Assembly: GCA_900540785.1 (NCBI GenBank)
Contig: UQHF01000035.1
Location: 1-39,692, forward strand
DNA from: an uncultured Blautia sp.
GTDB lineage: Bacteria; Bacillota; Clostridia; Lachnospirales; Lachnospiraceae
DNA length: 39,692 nucleotides
Direction of reading: 5' to 3'
The notes beneath the pieces are model-generated. The model saw only the letters and a list, made by a program, of their open reading frames with translations, searched no databases and had not been told where the DNA came from. Every line of letters starts with the position of its first letter. The first letter of the stretch is position 1. The position numbers and the translations under genes are program-made. Below, in pieces: positions 25,604 through 33,436 of this stretch.

Positions 25604-25632
25604 ATTTTACTCAAAAATTTTCCATTCGTCAA
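25604..25632 (-). promoter_or_regulatory. Promoter of the Re-citrate synthase-icd operon
   Basis: Minus-strand TTGACG (25627-25632), 17-base spacer, TAAAAT (25604-25609). Start near 25597 gives a short leader of about 25 bases. Confidence 0.82.
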
Positions 25633-25664
25633 CGCTTTTTCGCTTTACCACAAGAAAATTTTCT

Positions 25665-26501
25665 TCACAGCCTCATAAATTTTTTTAAATTAAATCTTCC
25701 CCAACCCTGCTGATTCCTGGAAAGTCCCAGATCGTCACAGCTTTCTCTCAGCATCATTTTAATTTCCACATTCGTGAGAAACGGGTCTTTTTCCAGCATA
25801 CAGGCAGCTGCCCCAGATACCACAGGAGTGGACATGGACGTGCCGCTTTTTATCCCATATCCGTCCGGTTTTCCCACTGCACAGGAAACAATCCTGTTTC
25901 CCGGAACTACAAGGTCCGGCTTACAGACGCATTGAAATGTAGGTCCCCGCCCGGAAACTGCTCCTTTTCCCTCCAGCAGATCACTGGAGCCTACTGTGAT
26001 GACTTTTCTGCTGCAGCCCGGAGCGGTTATACTTCCTGGAGCAGGTCCCTGATTTCCTGCTGCCGTCACAACAACAAATCCTTCATCCCACAGCTTTTCC
26101 ACTCCTTCTATTAATACATCATGGTCTGTTCTTGTTTTATAAGTCGTTCCTACTGAAATATTCACTACACGAATATTGTATTTTTCTTTATTTTTTATCA
26201 GCCAGGAAAACGCACGAATGACATCTTCTTTATTTCCATTTCCCAGACTGTCCAAAACCTTCAATGCAATAATATTACACTGATTCGCAACACCTTTATA
26301 TTTTCCCCCGGAAGCTTTCCCGCTTCCTCCCAGAATTCCGGCAACATGGGTTCCGTGTCCATTATCGTCATAAGGTTCTCGTCTATATGCCAGGAAATCA
26401 GAAAAAGCGCAGATGCGACCTTCAAAATCTACATGGCTCCAAATGCCAGTATCTAACGTTGCTACACCTACGCCTTTTCCTGTGTATGTTTTCTGATCCA
26501 T
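25665..26501 (-). CDS. Intracellular subtilisin-like serine protease (S8)
   Basis: 278 residues with the full S8 triad: Asp17 in TLDTGI, His49 in NGHGTHVAG and Ser222 in SGTSMSTP. The oxyanion Asn150 is in AAGNQGP. There is no signal peptide and no pro-domain; the catalytic domain begins almost at the N-terminus, so it should be a cytoplasmic, possibly sporulation-linked or housekeeping protease akin to intracellular subtilisins. It lacks the LIPY/F-type inhibitory N-terminal extension of Bacillus ISP. Start chosen at the ATG at 26501 with TTGGAG six bases upstream; a TTG four codons earlier is weaker. It is separated from its neighbours by 80-90 bases on each side; no clear sigma-A promoter was found. 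Confidence 0.93.
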   Translation of the reverse strand: MDQKTYTGKGVGVATLDTGIWSHVDFEGRICAFSDFLAYRREPYDDNGHGTHVAGILGGSGKASGGKYKGVANQCNIIALKVLDSLGNGNKEDVIRAFSWLIKNKEKYNIRVVNISVGTTYKTRTDHDVLIEGVEKLWDEGFVVVTAAGNQGPAPGSITAPGCSRKVITVGSSDLLEGKGAVSGRGPTFQCVCKPDLVVPGNRIVSCAVGKPDGYGIKSGTSMSTPVVSGAAACMLEKDPFLTNVEIKMMLRESCDDLGLSRNQQGWGRFNLKKFMRL

Positions 26502-26584
26502 AATATACTCCAAAATCTTATAGGATTCTGGTATATTCTATTCAGATATACTCTCTGTGTTGTATCTGTCTGTTACAGAGGAAA

Positions 26585-27130
26585 TTATTTTTCAACTATT
26601 TTTTTGCAGTGGATTTTTCCCTTTATGTACTGAGCAAAATCCTCCGGTGTTCCCACCTCAAAATCCGTTTTCTTGATCCAGTAGGAAAGATCCTCCGCTT
26701 TAATATAAAAAGCTGTCGGAAGATTCCAGAATTCCTGCACATCCATGTATGCGATCGTTGCAAAATGATTTCCCCAGCCGTACTGGAATGTTTTCTCATA
26801 GAAATAGTAATTGCCCTTTATCACGCCTCCCGGTGCTTCCTTTATGGTTCTGTTGGCTTTGTGATACGGCATACTCAGCATCATAACAAAAGTACAGATC
26901 ACTGTCACTACAACGATCATCTCCAGCACACTTGCCGGAATGAGAAATGCAAGTACAATCTGTCCTGTTTCCTGTACGGACGTCCAGAGAAGAAGTCCTA
27001 CATAAAGAAGCAGGACAATTCCTGCTGCGAGCATACTTCTGTGACGCAGTTTTCTGGTCGCCATTTTTTCCATCTGCACAATATCCTCTTTTGAATAAAC
27101 ACTGTGCACTTTAAACATTGTGTTCTTCAT
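26585..27130 (-). CDS. YcxB-like membrane protein
   Basis: 181 residues. Two membrane helices (about 33-50 and 60-88) separate a short N-terminal cytoplasmic part (YSKEDIVQMEKMATRKLRHR) from a C-terminal domain (about 100-181). That domain has NYYFYEKTFQYGWGNHFATIAYMDVQEFWNLPTAFYIKAED, resembling the YcxB-like domain of Firmicute membrane proteins. The family has no defined biochemical role. Start at 27130 with AAGGGGA upstream. It follows a candidate promoter and precedes the S8 protease by 84 bases in the same direction, so the two may be co-transcribed. Confidence 0.75.
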   Translation of the reverse strand: MKNTMFKVHSVYSKEDIVQMEKMATRKLRHRSMLAAGIVLLLYVGLLLWTSVQETGQIVLAFLIPASVLEMIVVVTVICTFVMMLSMPYHKANRTIKEAPGGVIKGNYYFYEKTFQYGWGNHFATIAYMDVQEFWNLPTAFYIKAEDLSYWIKKTDFEVGTPEDFAQYIKGKIHCKKIVEK

Positions 27131-27165
27131 AGTATCCCCTTTTCCTGTGTTATAATCAAACAGAA

Positions 27166-27194
27166 ATTATATCAAAATTTTATGCAAATTTCTA
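27166..27194 (-). promoter_or_regulatory. Candidate promoter of the YcxB-like gene
   Basis: Minus-strand TATAAT (27166-27171) with TAGAAA (27189-27194) at 17-base spacing. The -10 is perfect, the -35 matches four of six, and the region is AT-rich, so chance matches are possible. Confidence 0.45.
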
Positions 27195-27238
27195 CTGCAT
27201 TTTCATAAAATGTATAAACTTCTGTTATATGGAAATAC

Positions 27239-27254
27239 TGAAATCATAATTTCA
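27239..27254. promoter_or_regulatory. Palindrome upstream of the 51-residue membrane peptide gene
   Basis: TGAAAT-CATA-ATTTCA, an inverted repeat of 6-4-6 bases, lies 16 bases before the GGAGG of the small gene and in the divergent interval with the YcxB-like gene. It could be an operator or a small RNA hairpin; no regulator is identified. Confidence 0.35.
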
Positions 27255-27280
27255 AAAGTGTTTATATTGAGGAGGTATTT

Positions 27281-27436
27281 ATGGTTTTATTTCTCATCCT
27301 GTTTTTTGTCCTGCAGGGATTCGTACTGTTCTGCTGTGCTGCTGCTGGAAATGACCCGGTTTCCCAGAAACTTTCTGATGAAGAACAGATGAAATTTCTC
27401 TCTGACTGGAACAGACGTCAAAAAGGAAACGCCTGA
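27281..27436 (+). CDS. 51-residue single-pass membrane peptide
   Basis: A short plus-strand gene with a strong TGAGGAGG five bases before the ATG. The product starts MVLFLILFFVLQGFVLFCC, a hydrophobic helix (about 1-22) with paired cysteines, then AAAGNDPVSQKLSDEEQM and a charged tail, KFLSDWNRRQKGNA. The layout suggests an N-terminal membrane anchor with a short cytoplasmic or external helix. The stop runs directly into a terminator shared with spoIVA. Similar short hypothetical proteins occur in Lachnospiraceae, in my recollection; the function is unknown. The ribosome site, terminator and codon-like composition support it as real. Confidence 0.72.
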   Translation: MVLFLILFFVLQGFVLFCCAAAGNDPVSQKLSDEEQMKFLSDWNRRQKGNA

Positions 27437-27437
27437 A

Positions 27438-27484
27438 ATGAAAACGGACAGCGCCATGAAATTCACAGCTCTGTCCTTTTTCAT
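27438..27484. terminator. Bidirectional terminator between the small peptide gene and spoIVA
   Basis: ATGAAAACGGACAG (27438-27451) pairs with CTGTCCTTTTTCAT (27471-27484), with one mismatch position. A-rich and T-rich flanks give U-tracts on both strands. It touches the stop codons of both converging genes. Confidence 0.82.
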
Positions 27485-28954
27485 TTATATGATAATACAT
27501 ACCAGTCCGCCCTTGCTGTCGTTTACAATTTTCTGCATGGTATCCTGAAGCTTTACCTGGCTTTCCTCGCTGATTGCCGCAATCTTCGTACGGATTCCGT
27601 CCTGTACAAGCTGCTCAATGGATTTCCCGAAAATATTTGTCTCCCAGATACTCTCTCCTCTTTCCCCGCTCTCGCCAATATACGTGATCAGATCCTTTGC
27701 CTGCTGTTCTGTTCCCACAATAGGCGCAATTTCCGTCTCAATATTTGCCTTTATCATATGAATGGACGGGCTCTTGGAACGGATCTTCACTCCGAATTTA
27801 TTTCCCTGCCGGATCACTGCCGGCTCATCAAGCTGAATCTCTGAAAGCTCCGGCACCACCACGCCGTATCCTGTTCCACGGACCGCCTCAAGAGCTGCCT
27901 GCACTTTTACATACTCTTCTTTCATGGCTGCCAGCTCCTTCATGGTACGAATCAGTTCGTATTCACTTTCCATAGGAACTCCACTTAAAGCGCTCAGCAT
28001 CTTATAATAATACTCGTCATTAATCTGAATCCGTACGCGGACAATTCCCGTTGCAAGACTCGCCTCTTCAAGAAGAACCTCCTGCACATATGGTCCCTCC
28101 AGATGAAGTGCTTCCTTTGTCACATGACAGATACGCCGTATATTTTTACACAGTCCCTGTATCTGCGAAAGAATCTGTGCTTTGATCTCATGGTCTGCCG
28201 GAAGGATCTCCACCCATTTTGGGATAAAAAAGCGGATTTCACTGACAGGAAATTCATAGAGAACCTTTTCCAGTATGCGGCTTACGTCTTCTTTTCGAAG
28301 CTGCTCACAGTTTACCGCCATTGCGGAAACTTTATATTTTTCCTGAATTTCTTTTACAAGCTGCTGTGTTTCCTCTTTATAGGGAATCTGGGAATTTACG
28401 ACTACAATAAAAGGCTTCTCCTGTTTTTTCAGAGCTTCTATTGTCCTCTCTTCTGCAGCAATAAAATTTTCTCTTGGAATTTCTCCAAAGCTTCCGTCTG
28501 TCGTCATCACAATACCGATTGTGGAGTGCTGGGAAATTACTTTCTCCGTTCCAATCTGCGCAGCCTCATGAAAAGGAATTTCCTTTGCAGACCAGGGTGT
28601 TTTTACCATGCGCTCTTTTCCGTCCTCCACATGACCTGCCGCATCTTTTACAAGAAATCCCACACAGTCAATTAATTTTATCCGCACCTTCTGTTCTCCC
28701 CCAAGAAGAACCGGGACTGCCTCCTTTGGGATAAACTTTGGCTCCACTGTGGTGATCATTTTTCCGGAACCACTTACCGGAAGCGCATCTCTTACTTCAT
28801 CCTGTTTTTCTTCACGGATTCCCGGCAAAGCCGCAGTTTCCATAAACCGTCTGATAAATGTGGATTTTCCTGTACGGACAGGTCCTACAACCCCTATGTA
28901 TATATCGCCGCCGGTGCGTGCCTGAATATCCCGGTAAACCTGAAAATTTTCCAT
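27485..28954 (-). CDS. spoIVA: Stage IV sporulation protein A
   Basis: 489 residues, family length. SpoIVA is the ATPase that polymerises on the forespore to form the spore-coat basement layer. Walker A is GVVGPVRTGKSTFIRRF near residue 25. TTVEPKFIPKEA, KLIDCVGFLVKDAAGHVEDGKERMV and VMTTDGSFGEIPRENFIAAEERTIEAL are family blocks. The C-terminus ends NDSKGGLVCIII, as expected for the domain that binds SpoVM and membranes. Start at 28954 (MENFQVYRDIQ) with a GGGGGG site upstream; 12 extra upstream residues are unlikely. It marks the organism as a spore former. A sigma-E promoter is expected, but I could not assign one with confidence in 28955-29078. Confidence 0.98.
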   Translation of the reverse strand: MENFQVYRDIQARTGGDIYIGVVGPVRTGKSTFIRRFMETAALPGIREEKQDEVRDALPVSGSGKMITTVEPKFIPKEAVPVLLGGEQKVRIKLIDCVGFLVKDAAGHVEDGKERMVKTPWSAKEIPFHEAAQIGTEKVISQHSTIGIVMTTDGSFGEIPRENFIAAEERTIEALKKQEKPFIVVVNSQIPYKEETQQLVKEIQEKYKVSAMAVNCEQLRKEDVSRILEKVLYEFPVSEIRFFIPKWVEILPADHEIKAQILSQIQGLCKNIRRICHVTKEALHLEGPYVQEVLLEEASLATGIVRVRIQINDEYYYKMLSALSGVPMESEYELIRTMKELAAMKEEYVKVQAALEAVRGTGYGVVVPELSEIQLDEPAVIRQGNKFGVKIRSKSPSIHMIKANIETEIAPIVGTEQQAKDLITYIGESGERGESIWETNIFGKSIEQLVQDGIRTKIAAISEESQVKLQDTMQKIVNDSKGGLVCIII

Positions 28955-29078
28955 ATTAAAGCCCCCCTGCCTATATTCACACAATCCCATGTATTGCTAC
29001 AATATATGCAGGAGAGCCTTTTTCTATGTCTTATTTTATCTGAATCTGAAATAACTGCCTCCAAAGGGGAGTACGCGT

Positions 29079-30767
29079 TTAATAGGCGTCATTATGAAGA
29101 AGCTCATGCTCCTTTCCCTTTAAAAGACCTTCGTACAGTTCGATCACAAGCGGGTTTTCATCTGATTTCTTAATGATCATGGTATTGTCTGCATTGTAAA
29201 GTCCTTTCGCTCTTGCAGCCTTTGTTCTGGAACCGGCTCTTGTAGGCTGTCCGCCTCCCATGATACAGCCGCGGCGGCATGCCATTACCTCAATAAGATG
29301 GTATTCTGCCTCCCCGTTTTTCACCCTTTCCATCACCGTTCTCGCATTTGCAAGACCACTTGCCACGCACACCTTGATCTCCATTCCCTTATATGGAACA
29401 GAAAATTCTTTGATTCCCTCATCTCCGCGGACACCGCACTCGGAAATTTCCTGCATTGCCTCTTTTGTATGTTCCGGGGAAAGACGGCGAAGAACGGCTT
29501 CTGTCACACCGCCAGTCACACCGAAAATAACACCGCCGCCAGAACCGAAACCAAACGGCATATCACATGCTTCCGGATCAAGCACTGCAAAATCAATACC
29601 AAAATTATCGATCATGCGGATAAGCTCTGTTGTAGTAATTACAATATCGGTATCCTGCTCTCCCTTTGTAAAGCTGTTCGGACGGATTGCCTCCGCTTTT
29701 TTTGCTGTACACGGCATAATAGACACCATAACCGTCTTCTTTCCTGCTGCATGTTCCGGATCACGGAAGTATTCCTTAATAACAGCAGACATCATGCCCT
29801 GCGGAGAACGGCAGGTGGAAAGATTCGGAATATAATCTTTATACTGGTCTGTGATAAATTTCACCCATGCAGGACAGCAGGAAGTAAGAAGGGGAAGCTT
29901 TTCTCCCTTTTCGATTCTTTCCAGAAATTCTGCGGATTCTTCCATGATCGTAAGGTCTGCACTGAATGCCGTATCATAAACTTCATCAAATCCCATTCTG
30001 TGAAGCGCGTTTACAATTTTTCCCATCACGCTTCTTCCCTTTGTGAGACCGTAATGATCGCCTACTGCCACACGGACAGCCGGTGCGATCTGCGCCACAA
30101 CGCGGGTATCTTTATCTGCCAGCGCTTCCCACACTTCATCCATGTGGGTTTTAATGGAAATGGCTCCTGTAGGGCAGAATACACGGCACTGTCCGCAGTT
30201 GACACAATACGTCTCCGCGATTTTTTTATCAAAAGCAGGCATAACCATTGCCTCTGTTCCTCGGAACGCAAAACCGAGCGCACCGATTCCCTGAAGCTCT
30301 TCGCAGGCGCGCACACAGTCTCCGCAGAGAATACATTTATTCGGGTCGCGCACAAGAGACGGAGAGCTGTCATCAATGGGACGGATTTCCCTTGTATTTT
30401 CAAACCGGATATTTCGCACGCCAAGGCGGTGGGCAAGCTCCTGGAGCACACACTCTCCGCTTTTTACACAGGTAGTACAGTCACGGCAATGTGCTGCCAG
30501 AAGAAGCTCCACGATCAGTTTTCTGTATTTTTTGATTTTTCCGGAGTTGGTATAAATTACCATTCCATCTCTCGGCTCTTCTGAGCAGGAAGCAAAGGTT
30601 CTTCCTCTGTCATCTTCTACCGTACAGAGGCGGCAGGCTCCAAAAGTGGAAACCTCTGAATGATAACACAAAGTGGGAATATTAATTCCTGCATTCCGAA
30701 TGACGGAAAGAACATTTTTTTCATCGGTAAATTCTACTTTTCTACCGTCTATTGTCATAAATCCCAT
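29079..30767 (-). CDS. hydA: [FeFe] hydrogenase catalytic subunit, NAD-linked (HydA/HndD)
   Basis: 562 residues. In order: N-terminal [2Fe-2S] domain (C34, C45, C48, C61), His-ligated [4Fe-4S] site HCRDCTTC...GEC (about 93-106), two [4Fe-4S] motifs (CILCGDC about 145-151; CVNCGQCRVFCP about 188-199), then the H-cluster domain. The H-cluster motifs are complete: TSCCPAW (295-301), MPCTAKKAE (351-359) and EVMACRRGC (Cys497, Cys501). The proton-relay cysteine of group A enzymes is present. With hydB and hydC just upstream, this fits the trimeric bifurcating hydrogenases that couple H2 to NAD and ferredoxin. Bifurcation itself is inferred. AAGGGGG precedes the ATG. Confidence 0.96.
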   Translation of the reverse strand: MGFMTIDGRKVEFTDEKNVLSVIRNAGINIPTLCYHSEVSTFGACRLCTVEDDRGRTFASCSEEPRDGMVIYTNSGKIKKYRKLIVELLLAAHCRDCTTCVKSGECVLQELAHRLGVRNIRFENTREIRPIDDSSPSLVRDPNKCILCGDCVRACEELQGIGALGFAFRGTEAMVMPAFDKKIAETYCVNCGQCRVFCPTGAISIKTHMDEVWEALADKDTRVVAQIAPAVRVAVGDHYGLTKGRSVMGKIVNALHRMGFDEVYDTAFSADLTIMEESAEFLERIEKGEKLPLLTSCCPAWVKFITDQYKDYIPNLSTCRSPQGMMSAVIKEYFRDPEHAAGKKTVMVSIMPCTAKKAEAIRPNSFTKGEQDTDIVITTTELIRMIDNFGIDFAVLDPEACDMPFGFGSGGGVIFGVTGGVTEAVLRRLSPEHTKEAMQEISECGVRGDEGIKEFSVPYKGMEIKVCVASGLANARTVMERVKNGEAEYHLIEVMACRRGCIMGGGQPTRAGSRTKAARAKGLYNADNTMIIKKSDENPLVIELYEGLLKGKEHELLHNDAY

Positions 30768-30781
30768 AGTATTTCCCCCTT

Positions 30782-32653
30782 CTATGCCTCTACATAAATG
30801 GCATCAAAGTTACAGTTGTCCTTACATGCACCGCACTTGATGCAAACATCATTGTTGATCGTGTACGGATGTTTGATTTTTCCGGTAATGGCTCCTGCCG
30901 GACAGTTCTTTGCACATTTTCCGCAGCCGATACAGAACTCCGGATTGATGTGGAACTGGCGAAGGGCTGTACAGACTTTCGCACGACATTTTTTATCTAC
31001 AATATGCTCCTCGTATTCTTTACGGAAACGCTTCAGGGTGCTTAAAACAGGAAGCGGCGCGCTTTTTCCCAGTCCGCATAGTGCCATGCTCTGCACCATA
31101 TTCGCAAGCTCTTCAAGCTGGTCAAGGTCAGAAAGCTCTCCTTTTCCCTCTACGATTTTTTCCAGAATACCAAGCATACGCTTTGTTCCTTCACGGCACG
31201 GCACACATTTTCCGCAGCTCTCCCTCTGGGTAAAGCTCATGAAGAAACGCGCCACCTCTACCATACATGTATTTTCGTCCATGACAACAAGTCCGCCGGA
31301 ACCCATAATGGCATCCAGCTTCTTTACAGAGTCAAAATCAAGAGGCTGGTCGAGCTGGTCAAGTACAAGACATCCTCCGGAAGGTCCTCCGATCTGTACG
31401 CCTTTAAAGGCTGCGCCGCTTTTTAAGCCGCCGCCTATATCGTAAATAATATGGCGAAGTGTCGTTCCCATAGGAACCTCGATCAGTCCTGTATTTTCTA
31501 TGGAACCGGTAAGAGAGAATGTTTTTGTTCCCGGACTTCCCTCAGTTCCGATCGTTCTGAACCAGTCTGCGCCTTTTAAGATAATTCCCGGCACATTGGC
31601 ATACGTTTCTACGTTATTTAATACGGTTGGTTTTTCCCAGAGACCTTTTTCTACCGTACGCGGCGGTTTTACACGGGGCATTCCTCTGTTGCCCTCGATG
31701 GATGCTGTAAGAGCAGAGCCTTCACCACAAACAAAGGCTCCTGCACCTCTGTTAATATGAAGATGGAAATTGACTCCGGACCCCATGATATTGTCGCCTA
31801 AAAGACCGTATTTCTCAGCCTGGTCTATTGCCATGCGGAGGCGTTTTACAGAAAGAGGATATTCTGCACGAACGTAAATATATCCTTCTTCCGCTCCCAC
31901 TGCGTAAGCGGCAATGATCATACCTTCTATCATCTTATAAGGATCGCCTTCCATTACAGAACCGTCCATAAATGCACCCGGGTCGCCTTCATCACCATTA
32001 CATACTACATAGCGGACTTTTTCCGGCTGCCTTGCCACCTGTGACCATTTCTTTCCTGCCGGGAAACCGGCTCCTCCTCTTCCCCGAAGATTCGATTTTG
32101 TAATTTCATCGATTACTCCCTCAGGCGTCATTTCTGTAAGCGCTTTTACAAGAGCGGAAAATCCGCCGGAAGCTATGTACTCTTCTATGGATTCCGCATC
32201 GATTTTTCCACAGTTCTCCAGAACGATCCTCGTCTGGAGATTTAAGAAAGGAATATCATCCGGATGCGGACAGACCTTGTCTTCATGACGATAAAACAGA
32301 CGCTCTACCGGCTGACCCAAAAGCACAGTCCTCGATACGATCTCCTTACAGTCTTCTACCTGAACATGCACATACTGGTAATCATATGGCTCGATCCGCA
32401 TAAGAGGTCCCAATTCACAAAGTCCCTGACATCCTGTACGCACCACACCTACATGAGGCACATCTTTCTGCATTTCTATCTGTACCCCTTCAATATCCTG
32501 GCACAACTTCACCATCTCATCATAAATTTTCTGGGCGCCGGACGCCATACAGCCTGTACCGGAACAGATCAGTACACGGCAGGTATAACTTTTTATCTCT
32601 TCACGGATTTCTTCCTGTTTTTTCAACAAATCTTCTTTACAGCGAATACTCAT
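30782..32653 (-). CDS. hydB: NADH-oxidising subunit of trimeric hydrogenase (HydB/HndC, NuoF-like)
   Basis: 623 residues. An N-terminal thioredoxin-like [2Fe-2S] domain (about 1-120, with CSGTGC and CQGLCELGP) is fused to a NuoF core with FMN/NADH sites NLRGRGGAGFPAGKKW and CNGDEGDPGAFMDGS, and GAFVCGEGSALTASIEG. The NuoF iron-sulphur motif SCGKCVPCREGTKRM follows. The C-terminus adds two [4Fe-4S] ferredoxin motifs, CIGCGKCAKNCP and CIKCGACKDNC. This is the NAD(H)-binding flavoprotein of the hydrogenase. It overlaps hydC by four bases and precedes hydA by 14 bases. A separate HndB-like gene is absent because its domain is the N-terminus here. Confidence 0.95.
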   Translation of the reverse strand: MSIRCKEDLLKKQEEIREEIKSYTCRVLICSGTGCMASGAQKIYDEMVKLCQDIEGVQIEMQKDVPHVGVVRTGCQGLCELGPLMRIEPYDYQYVHVQVEDCKEIVSRTVLLGQPVERLFYRHEDKVCPHPDDIPFLNLQTRIVLENCGKIDAESIEEYIASGGFSALVKALTEMTPEGVIDEITKSNLRGRGGAGFPAGKKWSQVARQPEKVRYVVCNGDEGDPGAFMDGSVMEGDPYKMIEGMIIAAYAVGAEEGYIYVRAEYPLSVKRLRMAIDQAEKYGLLGDNIMGSGVNFHLHINRGAGAFVCGEGSALTASIEGNRGMPRVKPPRTVEKGLWEKPTVLNNVETYANVPGIILKGADWFRTIGTEGSPGTKTFSLTGSIENTGLIEVPMGTTLRHIIYDIGGGLKSGAAFKGVQIGGPSGGCLVLDQLDQPLDFDSVKKLDAIMGSGGLVVMDENTCMVEVARFFMSFTQRESCGKCVPCREGTKRMLGILEKIVEGKGELSDLDQLEELANMVQSMALCGLGKSAPLPVLSTLKRFRKEYEEHIVDKKCRAKVCTALRQFHINPEFCIGCGKCAKNCPAGAITGKIKHPYTINNDVCIKCGACKDNCNFDAIYVEA

Positions 32654-33129
32654 AAGCTTTCACCTCTCAATTCATTTAAAAGCTCCACCGCTTTTTCCGG
32701 GGTCATTTTCGGGTGCACTTCATCATTTACCGTAAGGGTAGGAGCAAGTCCGCAGGCTCCAAGACAGGATACCGTCTCCACAGTAAACAGCATATCATCC
32801 GTTGTATGCTTTTTATGACTTAACCCCAGTTCCTTCATCATTGCCTCTTTTACAGGCATAGATTTTCTTACATGGCACGCTGTTCCATCACATACCTTTA
32901 TGACATATTTTCCTTTTGGCTCAAAAGAAAAGTTCTCATAAAAGGTTGCCACACTGTAAGCCTTCGCTTCGTTTACCCCAATCTGTTCCGCCACATAGGT
33001 GAGAAGCTCTCCGGGAAGATAACGGTACTCTGCCTGAATATCCTGCATGATCGGAATCAGTGAAGCCGCCTTTTTTCCATAGTGTGAAATAATCTCGTCT
33101 GTTTTTCTGTAATAAGACTCGTCTAACAT
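32650..33129 (-). CDS. hydC: NuoE-like [2Fe-2S] subunit of trimeric hydrogenase (HydC/HndA)
   Basis: 159 residues with the NuoE thioredoxin-like [2Fe-2S] fold. The four cysteine ligands lie in CDGTACHVRKS and SCLGACGLAP. An N-terminal helical part (YYRKTDEIISHYG) precedes it, and YSVATFYENFSFEPKGKYVIKVC is a typical NuoE block. It passes electrons within the HydABC complex. AAGGAGGGAACTG precedes the ATG. It is the first gene of the hydC-hydB-hydA run, divergent from the group B hydrogenase. Confidence 0.95.
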   Translation of the reverse strand: MLDESYYRKTDEIISHYGKKAASLIPIMQDIQAEYRYLPGELLTYVAEQIGVNEAKAYSVATFYENFSFEPKGKYVIKVCDGTACHVRKSMPVKEAMMKELGLSHKKHTTDDMLFTVETVSCLGACGLAPTLTVNDEVHPKMTPEKAVELLNELRGESL

Positions 33130-33210
33130 TCAGTTCCCTCCTTATTTCGCAGTGTTATGTTTTGTGCAAAATTACTTTCTTTTCTTTTTTCGTTATAAAG
33201 TTATGTTCTA

Positions 33211-33239
33211 ATTATACATGAATACATCTCTTATCACAA
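33211..33239 (-). promoter_or_regulatory. Promoter of the hydCBA operon
   Basis: Minus-strand TTGTGA (33234-33239), 17-base spacer, TATAAT (33211-33216). It lies in the 307-base divergent interval 33130-33436, which has no gene: only this promoter, the opposite one at 33362-33390, an AT-rich middle and short inverted repeats. The leader is about 75 bases. Confidence 0.75.
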
Positions 33240-33361
33240 GTAATTTATATGTTTTTCACCATTTCACCCTGTCCAAAACCCCTTGTAAAAAGGCACTTTT
33301 TTAAATTGTACATAAATAAATACAAAGCATTTTTTATAACAATCCTGTTAAAAATTATACA

Positions 33362-33390
33362 TTGCTTTTTCTGCTCTTTTCTTATATGAT
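33362..33390 (+). promoter_or_regulatory. Promoter of the group B hydrogenase gene
   Basis: TTGCTT (33362-33367), 17-base spacer, TATGAT (33385-33390). A second -10, TATAAT, overlaps at 33390-33395 with a poorer -35. A TAACA-ATCC-TGTTA inverted repeat (33337-33350) lies directly upstream and could be an operator. Confidence 0.6.
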
Positions 33391-33436
33391 ATAATTCATA
33401 CAGTGCGTGGAAAATGAAAAATAAAGGAGATGTAAC

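Noticed and set aside
28955..29078. Sigma-E promoter for spoIVA
   Set aside because: Expected from biology, and CATATATT occurs, but no -10 at the right spacing could be matched; left unassigned.
29298..30584. A 428-residue open frame opposite hydA
   Set aside because: Antisense shadow of a cysteine- and glycine-rich gene; no start signals and no recognisable domain.
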